From Xylaria sp. FL1777 (taxonomy: Eukaryota; Ascomycota; Sordariomycetes; Xylariales; Xylariaceae): DNA of 64,000 nucleotides. Location of the stretch: assembly GCA_022578965.1 (NCBI GenBank), contig MU400517.1:248001-312000 (forward strand), in the 5' to 3' direction. The notes under the pieces are model-generated. The model did no database searches. It was not told the origin of the DNA and was given only the letters and a program-made list of their open reading frames with translations. A program made the position numbers and the translations under genes. How positions within the stretch are numbered: the first letter of the stretch is position 1; each line of letters starts with the position of its first letter. Below, piece after piece: positions 1 through 10,384 of the stretch.

Positions 1-3000
1 GCCAATGGTAACGGATACGAGACACAAGCGGACGACCCCGCAGATACAACAGACGAGTCGGTGGATATGGACGACGACATAACTTCAAGCGAGGGGGATA
101 TGGATAGCGCAGAGGATGACAATAGTACTAGCGCCGGCGAAGATTCCAGCGAGGAAGAATCGGCTGGTCTTCTTGGACTGTTTTTCGGAAAGAAAGAGTT
201 GAAGAAATTAAAAGACGATGCCTCTATGGAGAATGATCAGCCTACCCTTGATAATGCCCCCACGCCAGAAGTAAACGATTTGGCAACCAACAGTAGCGAC
301 GCGAAAATTAATCATCTTACGACGGATGATACAACTGTGTCGGAACAAGTCGTCCCAAGCATTGATTCCCAGCCGATCCCGAGTAATAGGGACAATGTTG
401 AACATGCGACCAACGGAACAGCAGTAACTGCGACGAATCCATCTTCTAATGTACTTCATCCTCCTACTCCTTACGAGGAAAGTCAAGCAGACGCTCTAGC
501 TATTGCATCTTGTCCACTGCAACCACCCGAGGTTGCCATGAAGATGATCGATGTTGTTGAGCATGTGAGGGAGAACGGTACCCAGCGAGAAGATATCCCT
601 GCAAGAAAGCAGCCAACAACAGCAGCGGTTCCTAGCGTTGAGGTTGCTCCCGCTCTATTAGATCGACAACAACCTACGTCAGAGACCGATGCAATTACCA
701 ATTCCGTTAGTCGAGATCGCAGCCAATCACCGCGAACATCAGAAACCAAACCTTCGGAAGTAGATTCAGCCTCGTCGGTAACGAAATCCGGCGTCAGCAG
801 GTCTACCACACCTCCTTCACGCGCGCCTAAGACGGAAGTCCCATTTTTGTTACGAGGGAGTTTACGCGAGTATCAACATTATGGGTTGGATTGGCTTGCA
901 GGCCTTTATAAGAACCAGACGAATGGAATTCTCGCAGATGAAATGGGTCTTGGTAAGACGATTCAGACTATTGCTTTATTAGCACATCTTGCTTGTCACC
1001 ACGAAGTATGGGGCCCGCATCTTGTCATTGTCCCTACAAGTGTAATGCTCAATTGGGAGATGGAGTTTAAAAAGTGGTGCCCTGGGTTCAAAGTCCTTTC
1101 ATATTATGGTAGTATTGAGGAGAGAAAACGAAAGCGTCAGGGGTGGAAGACAGACGACATGTGGAACGTGTGTATCACGTCTTACCAGATTGTCCTCCAA
1201 GATCAACAGGTGTTCAAACGCCGACAATGGCACTATATGATCCTAGATGAGGCGCATAACATCAAAAACTTCAAGTCAAAACGTTGGCAGACTTTGCTAG
1301 GCTTCAATACTCAGGCACGACTTTTGCTCACCGGAACGCCATTGCAAAATAACCTGACCGAGCTTTGGTCCCTCTTATTCTTCCTGATGCCGTCGGAAAA
1401 TGGAGTTGGAGGTTTCGCTGATCTCGCTGAATTCCAAGATTGGTTTCACAAACCAGAGTCGCAAATTCTCGAGAGTGGCCGCGAGCAAATGGATGACGAA
1501 GCACGCGCTATCATTGCTAAGCTTCACAAAGTTCTGCGGCCATATTTATTAAGACGACTCAAGGCAGATGTTGAGAAGCAGATGCCGGCTAAATATGAAC
1601 ATGTAGAGCTCTGTCGCCTATCGCGACGTCAGCGGGAACTGTATGATGGCTTTCTAGCTCGAACCGACACCAGGGAAGCTCTCGCATCGGGGAATTACAT
1701 ATCCGTCATCAACTGTCTCATGCAGCTGCGCAAGGTTTGTAACCATCCTGACTTATTTGTCGAGCGCCCCATCATGACGTCCTTTCGACAACCCAGATCC
1801 GTAGTAGCCGAATTTTCAAGCACAGAAACTCTTCTTCGTCGGAAATTTCTCACCAAACATCCTATTACGGCTCCTAGCCTAGGCTTCCTTAACTTAATCC
1901 CAACGCAGCACGAGAATCTATCGGCGACAGTTTGTGACCGCATATTCGAACTCAGCTCTGACAGGACACTCCTGGAGCTTCAACGGACCCAAGAGGCTCG
2001 TGCCCAGGCTACTGAGACGATCCTTGACCCTTCCACTGTGGAGTCGAATATCGCATATCTTGACAGCACGGGACGATGGAGTCGCTTCGAAGAATTGCAG
2101 CATTGTGTCTATGTGAATAGCTTCCGTCGCCAACAACATCCCATCTATGGAAAACAACTTACTGACTTCTTAACGTTGGGCGTCGACCGACGACCATTCA
2201 AATCTCGCCCCAGGATACCCCAGAGAATAATGAGTTGGTTCGAGGAAGACTCACCCGCTCTTCGGGCGATCGTACCCACCCTGGACCAACGCGCTGCTTC
2301 AATGAGAGCTACAATTTCTAAGTTTGCCTGCGTTACCCCGGCGGTCGTCACAAGGGATCTTGACCGATTCGTTTTGGGTTCCAAACAAATCGAGCTATTC
2401 ACCGACATGAACCTCACATTATCCGCCCCAATTCGCTATGCCCCTTTTATGCCAAAGGAACCCCCGCTTGATCCATGGCATGAGTCACGCATGAGGCTTA
2501 GCATACAGTTTCCAGACAAGCGCCTTTTGCAGTATGATTGTGGCAAGCTTCAAGTCCTTGACCAGCTACTACGTAGACTTCAAGCCGGCGGTCACCGAGC
2601 CCTTATCTTCACACAAATGACCAAGGTCCTCGATGTCTTGGAACAATTCCTAAACATTCACGGACACAAATATCTTCGCCTTGATGGAGCAACGAAAGTA
2701 GAGCAACGTCAGATTTTGACAGATCGGTTCAACCACGATCCCCGTATCCTCTGCTTCATTCTTTCAACTCGGTCTGGTGGGTTGGGAATCAATCTTACCG
2801 GCGCCGACACCGTCATTTTCTACGACCAGGACTGGAACCCCGCCATGGATAAGCAGTGTCAAGATCGGTGCCATCGTATTGGACAAACTCGAGATGTGCA
2901 CATCTATCGGCTGGTAAGTGAGCATACCATTGAAGCCAACATTTTGCGAAAGGCGAGTCAAAAACAGATGCTCGATGATATCGTGATTCAAGAAGGCGGC

Positions 3001-3519
3001 TTTACCACGGACTACTTCAACAAGCTCTCGGTGCGTGACGTGATAAGTGGTGCAACGGACGAGGCCGATGTCGTTGGAAATGCGATGGACCGCGTCCTCG
3101 GCCGCGTAGAAAGTGCCGACCAACGCACGGTCGGTCGTGTGCTAGAACAAGCCGAAGATCGGGAGGACGTTGCTGCTGCGCATGTGGCCGAGAAAGAGAT
3201 CCAAGAAGACGAGGCAGATTTTGCTGAGAAGCCACTAACGACAGATGCATCTGGGGCCTCTAGCACACGGCATGGTACGCCGACTACACAAGACGACCAT
3301 GGGATTGGGCGATCAAACTTGGGACTCTTCTCCGAGTCGGCCGATGCGGATGAGGCAGTGCTGGAGGTTGAAAACAACGCGTGGGGCGAGAGAATTTATA
3401 CCATCGACGACTACATGCTCGCAACGATGGGTAGACAACTTGAGGGGACAGCACTTGAGCTCCCCAAAGACAAAAAAAAGAGCAAGAGCAAGAAAGGCAA
3501 AGACACGCGGAAGCGCTAG
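1..3519 (+). CDS. swr1: SWR1 chromatin-remodeling ATPase, 5'-truncated by the window edge
   Basis: Swi2/Snf2-family ATPase of the SWR1 complex, which exchanges nucleosomal H2A for H2A.Z in the nucleus. The frame is open from base 1, so the start codon, the HSA region and more N-terminal sequence lie outside the window; 1172 residues are visible. An acidic, Ser/Thr/Pro-rich linker is followed by the SNF2 N lobe (from about residue 280) with Walker A DEMGLGKT (313-320) and the DEAH box (416-419). A long insertion of several hundred residues separates the lobes, as is typical of the INO80/SWR1 group. The helicase C lobe (about 855-1000) carries DQDWNPAMDKQCQDRCHRIG. The tail is acidic and then Lys-rich, ending in KKSKSKKGKDTRKR. 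The split ATPase and the C-terminal YTIDDYMLATMG segment favour SWR1 over INO80. No intron is seen in this part. Confidence 0.95.
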   Translation, partial: ANGNGYETQADDPADTTDESVDMDDDITSSEGDMDSAEDDNSTSAGEDSSEEESAGLLGLFFGKKELKKLKDDASMENDQPTLDNAPTPEVNDLATNSSDAKINHLTTDDTTVSEQVVPSIDSQPIPSNRDNVEHATNGTAVTATNPSSNVLHPPTPYEESQADALAIASCPLQPPEVAMKMIDVVEHVRENGTQREDIPARKQPTTAAVPSVEVAPALLDRQQPTSETDAITNSVSRDRSQSPRTSETKPSEVDSASSVTKSGVSRSTTPPSRAPKTEVPFLLRGSLREYQHYGLDWLAGLYKNQTNGILADEMGLGKTIQTIALLAHLACHHEVWGPHLVIVPTSVMLNWEMEFKKWCPGFKVLSYYGSIEERKRKRQGWKTDDMWNVCITSYQIVLQDQQVFKRRQWHYMILDEAHNIKNFKSKRWQTLLGFNTQARLLLTGTPLQNNLTELWSLLFFLMPSENGVGGFADLAEFQDWFHKPESQILESGREQMDDEARAIIAKLHKVLRPYLLRRLKADVEKQMPAKYEHVELCRLSRRQRELYDGFLARTDTREALASGNYISVINCLMQLRKVCNHPDLFVERPIMTSFRQPRSVVAEFSSTETLLRRKFLTKHPITAPSLGFLNLIPTQHENLSATVCDRIFELSSDRTLLELQRTQEARAQATETILDPSTVESNIAYLDSTGRWSRFEELQHCVYVNSFRRQQHPIYGKQLTDFLTLGVDRRPFKSRPRIPQRIMSWFEEDSPALRAIVPTLDQRAASMRATISKFACVTPAVVTRDLDRFVLGSKQIELFTDMNLTLSAPIRYAPFMPKEPPLDPWHESRMRLSIQFPDKRLLQYDCGKLQVLDQLLRRLQAGGHRALIFTQMTKVLDVLEQFLNIHGHKYLRLDGATKVEQRQILTDRFNHDPRILCFILSTRSGGLGINLTGADTVIFYDQDWNPAMDKQCQDRCHRIGQTRDVHIYRLVSEHTIEANILRKASQKQMLDDIVIQEGGFTTDYFNKLSVRDVISGATDEADVVGNAMDRVLGRVESADQRTVGRVLEQAEDREDVAAAHVAEKEIQEDEADFAEKPLTTDASGASSTRHGTPTTQDDHGIGRSNLGLFSESADADEAVLEVENNAWGERIYTIDDYMLATMGRQLEGTALELPKDKKKSKSKKGKDTRKR

Positions 3520-4470
3520 GGTCCATAGTCTCGCTATCCTCTATCTCTAATCTCGAGGCCAACCTGTTCTATCATACTTCGAGTGTACATTACTGGTCCT
3601 CGTTGCACACAGGACTCCCCCCTCTATTTCTGTGTATTTGTAGACACTGCTATGGGACGTGGCGACCGGAAAAGACGACATTCGGTATCATAAAATGTTG
3701 GCTGCTAGAGTTTGTGTTCACAATGGGTTCGAGAGCGGCGAGAGTCAGGCGCTGTGTCACCACGGGAGTTCTTGCATGGATAAAGGCTAGCATATCTAAC
3801 TAAGGAACATAAAAGACGGGCTCTCTGGATCCTGTTCATCTTACACTACAAGAACTAAGAAAAAGCGTGGTCAACCACAACTACATGCAAGTGATAGCCT
3901 CCAACTGGTATTGCTTCTGAACACCCATGGCCGCTACACCCCCAGGCTCGTCTTTATAAGTGTCATATGTCATAGCCTAGGGGAGGGGGAACTTTCGGCC
4001 GCCATGGCCCATCCGGGCCAGCCGATGACCCCACTCGTTGATCCACCTTTCAGATGGTTCGATCCCCGAGTCTCGTAGGAGGTTTTAAAATGGCCGGTGG
4101 TGGAAGAGCGGAACGCGGAGAGTCGGAGGTTGGAGGCCAACGTTTTGAGACGTTTTGAGCAGGCAGGAGACAAAGGAGGACTCCATTCCTGCACAGCTGT
4201 AATTAATTCAAAACGAGCCCCATCAGTTCATAGTGACCCGAAATCACGGAACCGCAGAAACTACCGGTCGGTAGCTTCTAACCTCCGCACTGCAACCCAC
4301 AGACCCCCAATTCCCCAACCTGTAGGCGCAAAATCTCCGATATAAGGTTGCCATCTGGACGGTAACATGTAGGGTAGTCCCCGCGGACGACTTGCATTTA
4401 GAGTTGTTCGAATTCGGAAGAAAAAAAGAAGAAGAAGAAGAAGAATTGAGTTTGAGCACACAGGTAGAAA
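3520..4470. other. Intergenic, swr1 3' end to DUF3500 gene
   Basis: No supported gene. It holds the swr1 3' end and the upstream region of the next gene. An A/G-rich GAA tract lies at about 4416-4446, just before the DUF3500 start codon, probably in its 5' leader. Confidence 0.6.
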
Positions 4471-5825
4471 ATGGCCCCGCAAGCCAACCAGGACTTACAG
4501 CACGGCGCATTTCGCCAATATCTGCCGGATCTCAGCACACCGCGCTTCACCACCATAGCCCAAAACGACGCCTACGGCCACGCAAGAGAGCTGAAAGACA
4601 AGCATGCTCCGCCATGGCTGCACGGGCTCTATGTTCACTGGCGGAAGTTGTTTGAAGAGCCGTTCAAGGGCATCACAAACGATGGTACGCGCCTCTTATT
4701 ATCTAGATCTCTTATATAAGCCGATGAGCTAAATTGAGTCGCGATAAAGGCGTTGTCCGACCAGGCCTCTTTAAGCTGCGGGACGAAGGCGTGCCTATCG
4801 AGCGCATAGTAGCCGCCGCGCAAGCGGTAGTAGGCCAGCTGACTCCCGCGCAGGCATCCAAGACGATCCTACACATCGACTCGCCGGAGTGGCGGTCGTG
4901 GTCGAACCCGGAGTTTCTCCTCAGTGACAAGGGGATCCGGCTCGACGAGATCGCGCCGTCTCTGCGCGACGGCGTGCTCGCGGTGCTGAGGGAGACGCTC
5001 TCGCCCGAGGGGTACGACAAGGCGGTGGGCGCGATGCGCATCAACCACTTCCTGGGTGAGCTCGTCAACGCGCGGCGCGTGATGAACGAGCACAGCTACA
5101 ACTTCGTGCTGTTCGGCGCGGCGCCGTCGACGACGCGGCCCTGGGGCTTCTCGTTCTACGGCCACCACCTCTGCCTCAGCGTGTTCCTGTACAAAACGCA
5201 GATCGTAGTCTCGCCGTGGTTCACGGGCGCCGAGCCCAACCTCATCGACGCCGGGCCCTACAAGGGCACGCACATCCTCGACGTCGAGGAGCGCCTCGGC
5301 CTGCGCCTGATGCAGAGCCTGAGCGCCGAGACCCAGGACAAGGCGCGCGTGTACAGGCTGATGAAGGACCCCGCCATGCCCAAGGGCCGGTGGAACCACG
5401 ACGACCAGCGCCAGCTGTGCGGCGCGTACCGCGACAACCGCGTGGTGCCGTACGAGGGCGTGACGGTGTCCTCGCTAGGCGCAGAGCAGCAGGGCCTCGT
5501 GGTGCAGATCATCGAGCAGTACCTACTATACCTGCCAGCGCGGGCGCGGGCGCTGCGGCTCGAGGACGTCAAGGCCGTGTTCGACGAGACGTACTTCAGC
5601 TGGATCGGCGGCAGCGGCGACGACGACGCCTTCTACTTCCGCATCCAGAGCCCCGTCATCATCGTCGAGTTCGACCACCACTCGGGCGTCTTCCTGACCA
5701 ACGGCGAGCCCGCCAAGTTCCACATCCACACCGTCCTGCGCACGCCCAACGCCGGCGACTACGGCTGGGCCTTGCGGGGCCAGATCGACGGCGCTCTGAA
5801 CCAGGATTACGTGTGGGAGGGCTAG
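4471..5825 (+). CDS. DUF3500 domain protein
   Basis: Two exons, 4471-4684 and 4750-5825, joined by a 65-base GTACGC...AAAG intron with an AGCTAAAT branch-like site; phase 1 matches and gives a 429-residue protein. The start is the ATG at 4471, preceded by GTAGAAA. The DUF3500 pattern is seen in the middle: a MRINHFLGELVNAR-like helix, then GFSFYGHHLCLSVF and SPWFTGAEP. The C-terminal half has a TYFSWIGG segment and an acidic, His-containing VEFDHHSGVF segment. DUF3500 proteins occur in bacteria and fungi and have no settled biochemical role, so I assign no function. Exon 2 is much richer in GC, especially at third positions, than the neighbouring swr1. This is why long antisense frames appear over it; they are shadows. 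Confidence 0.9.
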
Positions 5826-6218
5826 GGTAGAATTCTCGTTGTGTGTTGTTTTGCTATGGAAGTGGTGCGCCTCTGATGCAATGCAAATTTGTCAATTCTC
5901 AAGCGTCTTTTCGAAACTCTTCAGTATAAAGCCTCGTTCTCTACTTTGATTTGTGGCCAACCTTCATTAGACCACCGAAAGCTTTCCTTCAGGGGATGGT
6001 TTGTGTAAATAGACCGATGGTGATTAGGGCCTTGGAAGTATGTGAAGCTTCAGATATACAGATATGAGTGTTATTCACAAGATGTTGTAGTACATGGCGC
6101 ACTAATAATTCGACTGCCAAATATAGTCTGCCTTGTCTCTGCCTCATTGATTTTAAATTATCTTACCTTAGCGGGGGTCCTGAGGGGCTAACAAGTTGCA
6201 AAGCTATCATAGGCGTCG

Positions 6219-6254
6219 CAAGCCTTGCAAATCCAACAAGCCTTGCAAGCCTTG
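6219..6254. repeat. Short CAAGCCTTGCAA direct/palindromic repeats
   Basis: The motif CAAGCCTTG occurs three times within 40 bases, two copies in direct contact. It is partly self-complementary. Function unknown. Confidence 0.6.
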
Positions 6255-6470
6255 TTAAAATACCCCCTATAACAGCCCTATAACCTAGCTACTAATCCCA
6301 CTATATGGCCACTAGAAGTTGTTGGTAAACCCATATACTGACCTACCCATACAGACTACCTAGTATAGTTGTAGTAGGTGGTGTGGCCGAATATAGTGGT
6401 GGTGGTGTATATGTAGAAATATTATGTAAAGGTTTTAGAGAAAACGAAGTGTGTGTGGAGTTAAGATTTT

Positions 6471-6586
6471 CTGTATGGCTAAGTTTGGCTAAGCGGTCTG
6501 TGCGGCTAAGTCTGTATGGCCAAGTCTGTACAGCTATCTGTAGGTCAGTCTGTATGGCTAGGTTTGTATAGCAGTCTATATAGCGA
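6471..6586. repeat. Degenerate tandem repeat, unit about AGTCTGTATGGCTA
   Basis: About eight imperfect copies of a 10-14 base unit built around CTGTATGGCTAAG. Copies differ at several bases, so the array is old or was mutated after duplication. Confidence 0.65.
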
Positions 6587-7019
6587 AAGAGGGTTTGAAT
6601 TAACAACAGCTCGTTATATTTAATAAGAAGTATATTGCCTTATAAATTATCTATATATACTGTCCAGAGGTATGGGGCGAGGAGAAGAATATATACCTAT
6701 ATAGGAAGAAGGAAGCTGGAAGGCATGGGCGGGCCTAAAAATGCTGTGAAGAGTGCAGGAAACAGCCACACTTGTAAGACGTGCCATGCATATATATACC
6801 TAGTCGGTGCTCTATCCGTATTACCCCTCAGGAGGAAAATTCCGAATTTGTTAAACAAAAGTACATCTTAACAAAATTCTCTTGGTGTTTATTTATTATT
6901 TCATGTATTCCCTCCTCCATTAAATAAGTTCAAAACAAAACGGTAGATCACCACGCTACGCTCCAAAGTGTCACTTCACTTCACGCTACAGAATATAGAG
7001 GTTCTATTTTAAGACCAGC

Positions 7020-7052
7020 GAGTTCACTTAATTAAAAAAAAATAGTGAACTC
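7020..7052. repeat. Inverted repeat GAGTTCACT / AGTGAACTC
   Basis: Perfect 9-base arms at 7020-7028 and 7044-7052 flank an A-rich 15-base loop. It lies about 170 bases past the RPA12 stop codon. It could be a hairpin in the RPA12 3' region or a terminal-repeat remnant. Confidence 0.5.
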
Positions 7053-7225
7053 ATATCTTCCTATAGCCGACCATCTCTTGGTGGACGTATGAAAGCTACA
7101 GCGCATCCCACCTTATCGTTAACCTCAGGCCTTCATGCGATTGGATGCAAGGATGACTAGTTGTTTTGTGTCGTCCTAGACGTGTAAGTATTATCACCAG
7201 CCAAAGAGATGGGCGAAGCATAGAC

Positions 7226-7628
7226 CTACCGATGGCCGCACTCGGTACAGAAACGCATGACAGTAGTCCCCTCATCGGCCCCCCGTGCCTGGAACGTAGT
7301 ATATCTGGTTTGTTTTGCACCGCATTTCTCGCATGGATCATCGATAATCGGCCACCTCATTTCGGGTCTTTCAGCAAGATTAGGCGCGGCTACCTTGGAG
7401 CGTAATTTAGTGCGTAACAGAGACGGGAAGTTGCTAGAGGAGGAAACAGTCTCTGTATTCAGGACCCGGTCTATTAACTCATCAATATACTGTTCTAACC
7501 TAGGTGCTTCTTCTTGAATGGTGGGCGTACGTACTCTCGTTTGACTTTCCACAGCAATCACAAATGACCTCCTTCCGGACGGAGATGGGGAGAGTATTGC
7601 CGCAATCATCACAAAACTGGATGGCCAT
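7226..7628 (-). CDS. rpa12: DNA-directed RNA polymerase I subunit RPA12
   Basis: Zinc-ribbon subunit of RNA polymerase I, needed for rRNA transcription and transcript cleavage in the nucleolus. The best model has two exons, complement(7535-7628, 7226-7452), with an 82-base GTACGT...ACAG intron. Phase 1 matches and the product is 106 residues, slightly short for a family of about 120. The start is MAIQFCDDCGN. The N-terminal ribbon shows CDDC...CDCC. The C-terminal TFIIS-like ribbon shows CEKCGAK, then the acidic ADEGTT hairpin, then FCTECGH. A 40-base intron ending nearer the donor also fits the phase, so the linker sequence is less sure than the two zinc ribbons. Confidence 0.88.
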
Positions 7629-7869
7629 GGTGCTTGGCGGCAACAAATCGACACGCGACAATGCGATTTTGTTATATGTTGGTTTATCACTTTTGGGGGA
7701 TTCGGCGTTACGAGGTAATGATAGAGAAAGACTAACATTAAGTTTGGATATGTGACAGAGAAAAGCCATATGTAACACCCAGTTTAGATATAGAAATTCC
7801 CTGGATCATTCCAGCTCTTCTGGTTGGCCACGGCCCGCTTTTTGTTTTATGCATGTTAGTCACTTCATT

Positions 7870-8182
7870 CCAATGCCTGAACCCATCCAGCCTTCTCAGG
7901 CTGCAGGTGTGAAACCAATTGTGTGACTCAACAGCTGGACAAGTCTCTTGATTGGCTCTGGATACGTCCTTACCGCCTCCTGCCGTATCTTCCATCATGT
8001 GACCATCCAATGGCCGTTGTTCAATCTCGCCCAATCGTCATACAGTATAACTGTTGCGCCAGACGCTTGGTCTCAGTGGCGGCTACCTATTGGCTGGTCA
8101 GGTCAACTCTCTGCATACACTCGCACTCTATTGGCCATATGCCAACTGACCCCCTTAGACCACGACATATAACTAATATATA
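7870..8182 (+). promoter_or_regulatory. CCAAT-box cluster and TATA-like element
   Basis: Seven CCAAT/ATTGG pentamers lie in 265 bases: 7870, 7915, 7951 (reverse), 8007, 8031, 8089 (reverse) and 8130 (reverse). About 0.5 would be expected by chance. An AT-rich CATATAACTAATATATAT element sits at about 8165-8182, some 50-65 bases before an ATG at 8231. CCAAT boxes are bound by the HAP/NF-Y complex in fungi. The region lies between RPA12 (minus) and the candidate micro-gene (plus), and the TATA placement favours plus-strand transcription. Confidence 0.6.
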
Positions 8183-8230
8183 TCCTCGTGAAGAACTTGT
8201 TCACCTCATACCTCCAAGGTTTCTACAGCC

Positions 8231-8419
8231 ATGAAAATGGTATGTATGGGATAGGAAGTAGAGGCTGAACGAGCTGTAATAAGTACGCAAAATAAAGTTC
8301 ATGCTCTTTATCGATTGCTTCGAACATTGATTTTTTGTTTTCTTTTGGTTCTTTTAGTATTACAGAATGGGAATATCAAGAGCTCTGACTTTGAAGCAAG
8401 CGACCTAATTACAATATGA
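8231..8419 (+). CDS. Candidate spliced micro-gene of 19-20 codons
   Basis: An ATG at 8231 in good context (ACAGCCATG) follows a TATA-like element and the CCAAT cluster. After only ATG AAA ATG comes a strong donor, GTATGT (8240), and a pyrimidine-rich tract ends in TTTTAG at 8357; a second acceptor, TTACAG, is at 8365. Joining to 8358 gives 19 residues with a stop at 8406-8408. Joining to 8366 gives 20 residues, MKMNGNIKSSDFEASDLITI, with a stop at 8417-8419. No similarity is recognised. It may be a real small peptide, the 5' part of a longer unusual transcript, or a spliced non-coding RNA. The promoter and splice signals are what can be supported, not the protein. Confidence 0.35.
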
Positions 8420-8543
8420 AGGCATCACCCCCCAAAAATTAAAGGAACCTTCACTTTAAAGTTAACTCCACCTCCTGCAGTAACATATAGAGAAATTTGA
8501 ACAACGAGTGACTAGAAACCTCACCCGGTGATTCCACCTATTC

Positions 8544-9636
8544 TCAAACTTTCATTGCTTCAATAATGCTACGAGCACCGGCGAATTCGAACTCGGCCAG
8601 CGTCTCGTCCCATGCTCTCTGAGTAGCAAGCTTGCCCTCGGGTGTGTATAACAAGGCCGGAAAACTGTAAAGCCTTGTGAGAAATACGTTTAATACGCGG
8701 TGATGCTTCAATAATGACTTACGGATGGATTTTCCAACTCATGAGAAAACAACCGTGGGACTCTCTGCCCTTGTTCACCACAGCGTCAATGTAACACGAA
8801 GCACCGACTTTGGGGGTCCGTCCGGCGATCAGCCCGAAGATTGAGAAGAAAATCTTGAGTGCGCCACTTCCAATCTCCCGAGCAAACTCGGTGCCGCGCA
8901 CAAAAGCCGGGTCAGCAAGATTGACGATAACATCGTCCGCCGACACATAATCCACAAGGTTCCAAAGGAACATCTGAGCTAATAGCTTGGTGACTATATA
9001 GCTCTCCTGGCGGTCGAAGTTTTTAGGGTCGTCAAGGGCGGGGAAGAGAGGGCTTGCGTTTTTCTGGGGGAACTTGCAGTTGAGCGTCAAGGCCGCGCTC
9101 GCAATGGTCAGACGCGCTGGCTGGCCGGGTAGTCGTTTGGCTTTGAGGATTGGAAGTAGCAATATAGCTAGGAACATCGTAGAAAGGTAATTAACCTGCA
9201 AAACCTCCTCATGTCCAGTCCTCTCGATTTTGTGATATTCGAGCCGGGCTAAACCAGCGTTGAGAATAACAATGTCGATGCGAGTGAGTGAGGAGTCAAC
9301 TTTTCTGGCGAACGCTTGAACTGACTCATAAGAAGACATATCTAGCAACCAGACGTCAATCTTGGCTTTGGGATATTTCTTCAGCATAGTAGCTGCTGCT
9401 GCTTCCCCCTTTTCGAGGGAACGCACAGCCAGAATTAGATGCGACACATTGAGCCTTAGAAGCTGGATTGCCGCTTCATATCCCAGTCCAACATTGCTCC
9501 CAGTGACGATGGCCGTTTGATTCGACAGGTTTGTGTTGGAACTCGGCCATTGTGGGCGCGCTCGAAACTGATTGGTAAAAAAGGTGTTGGGGAAGAAGGG
9601 TGTCGTTGAAGGCCTCAAATCTTTAGAGCCTACCAT
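8544..9636 (-). CDS. Short-chain dehydrogenase/reductase
   Basis: Two exons, complement(8723-9636, 8544-8664), with a 58-base GTAAGT...TTACAG intron and matching phase; 344 residues from the ATG at 9636. Rossmann fold of the classical/retinol-dehydrogenase-like SDR type: TGSNVGLG cofactor loop (45-52), LDMSS (98-102), NAG (126-128) and catalytic YIVTK (Tyr213, Lys217). The C-terminal part has a hydrophobic stretch near FFSIFGLIAG. It resembles fungal SDRs often found with secondary metabolism, but the substrate cannot be told and no biosynthetic core enzyme lies nearby. The last exon (FPALLYTPEG to EAMKV) shows the typical C-terminus of this subgroup. Confidence 0.92.
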
Positions 9637-10384
9637 TGCGAGAACTTGGGATGAATAGATTAGGTTTTGAGAATGGAGAGTGAAAACTATATACTCCTCT
9701 GTCTCACGGTTGTGGTGCTCTTTATTGTTACTAATACTGGCTATAGATGTGGATTTATATAGATCTCAGATATTGAGATATTCGGAATTAGAACACGGAC
9801 TAAATGGTCAAGAGAATATGCTAGCCCCACATTCCTAGAGGCTCTAGATATAAATCATCAGCACCATTTTAGAATGTGTACGACGCGTAATAAGTTATCG
9901 ATTTTCACCTTTCTACACATGGGTCTAGGTATAAGGCAAGAAAGTGAAGCTATTGTGCTAGTCCGGATTATGGGCTATTCCATAAATGGAAAACAATGTT
10001 TGTGGGTCTTAATCTACCCAGGTACTAATAGACAGTATGGGGTTACATCCTGGTACAAGTGTTTTACCTAAGCTCCACTTTATACCCTGTATCCTTCCAG
10101 ATTAGGAAACCAATACGAGTGGAGACTAGATAAGCTCAACCCATCCATCTCGACTTAAGTAATACTTCTTGTCCAATGGGCTCGCCTATATCCGACAAAT
10201 CCGGTATACTGAATCAGCTCAGGCTACATCGTCAGTCGCCGCTGTGAGTCGTTTAGTCTGAAGCCTATTTCTCTCTTGATTGTTTTCTCATAGTTCGTTG
10301 AGCCGAATTGATCTCCACAGACATTGTATCCCAATTTTGGAAATTTATCATCGAGAAACAAGTACCACTGCAAAAAGCGTCAAC
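9637..10384. other. Intergenic
   Basis: Divergent promoter region between the SDR (minus) and the transcription-factor-like gene (plus). AT-rich; no further gene is seen. Confidence 0.5.

Larger units (their letters stand above)
5826..7225. other. Intergenic, AT-rich and repeat-bearing
   Basis: No coding gene is supported. The stretch holds short CAAGCCTTGCAA repeats near 6219-6254, a degenerate 14-base tandem repeat at 6471-6586 and a 9-base inverted repeat at 7020-7052. It may be an old degenerated insertion, but no transposase can be read. Confidence 0.5.

Noticed and set aside
4050..4080. B-box-like GGTTCGATCCCC
   Set aside because: No A box or cloverleaf can be drawn upstream.
4869..5399. 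176-codon minus-strand frame over the DUF3500 gene
   Set aside because: Antisense shadow caused by high GC at third positions; composition is Val/Ala/Glu/Arg-biased and the plus strand has a family match.
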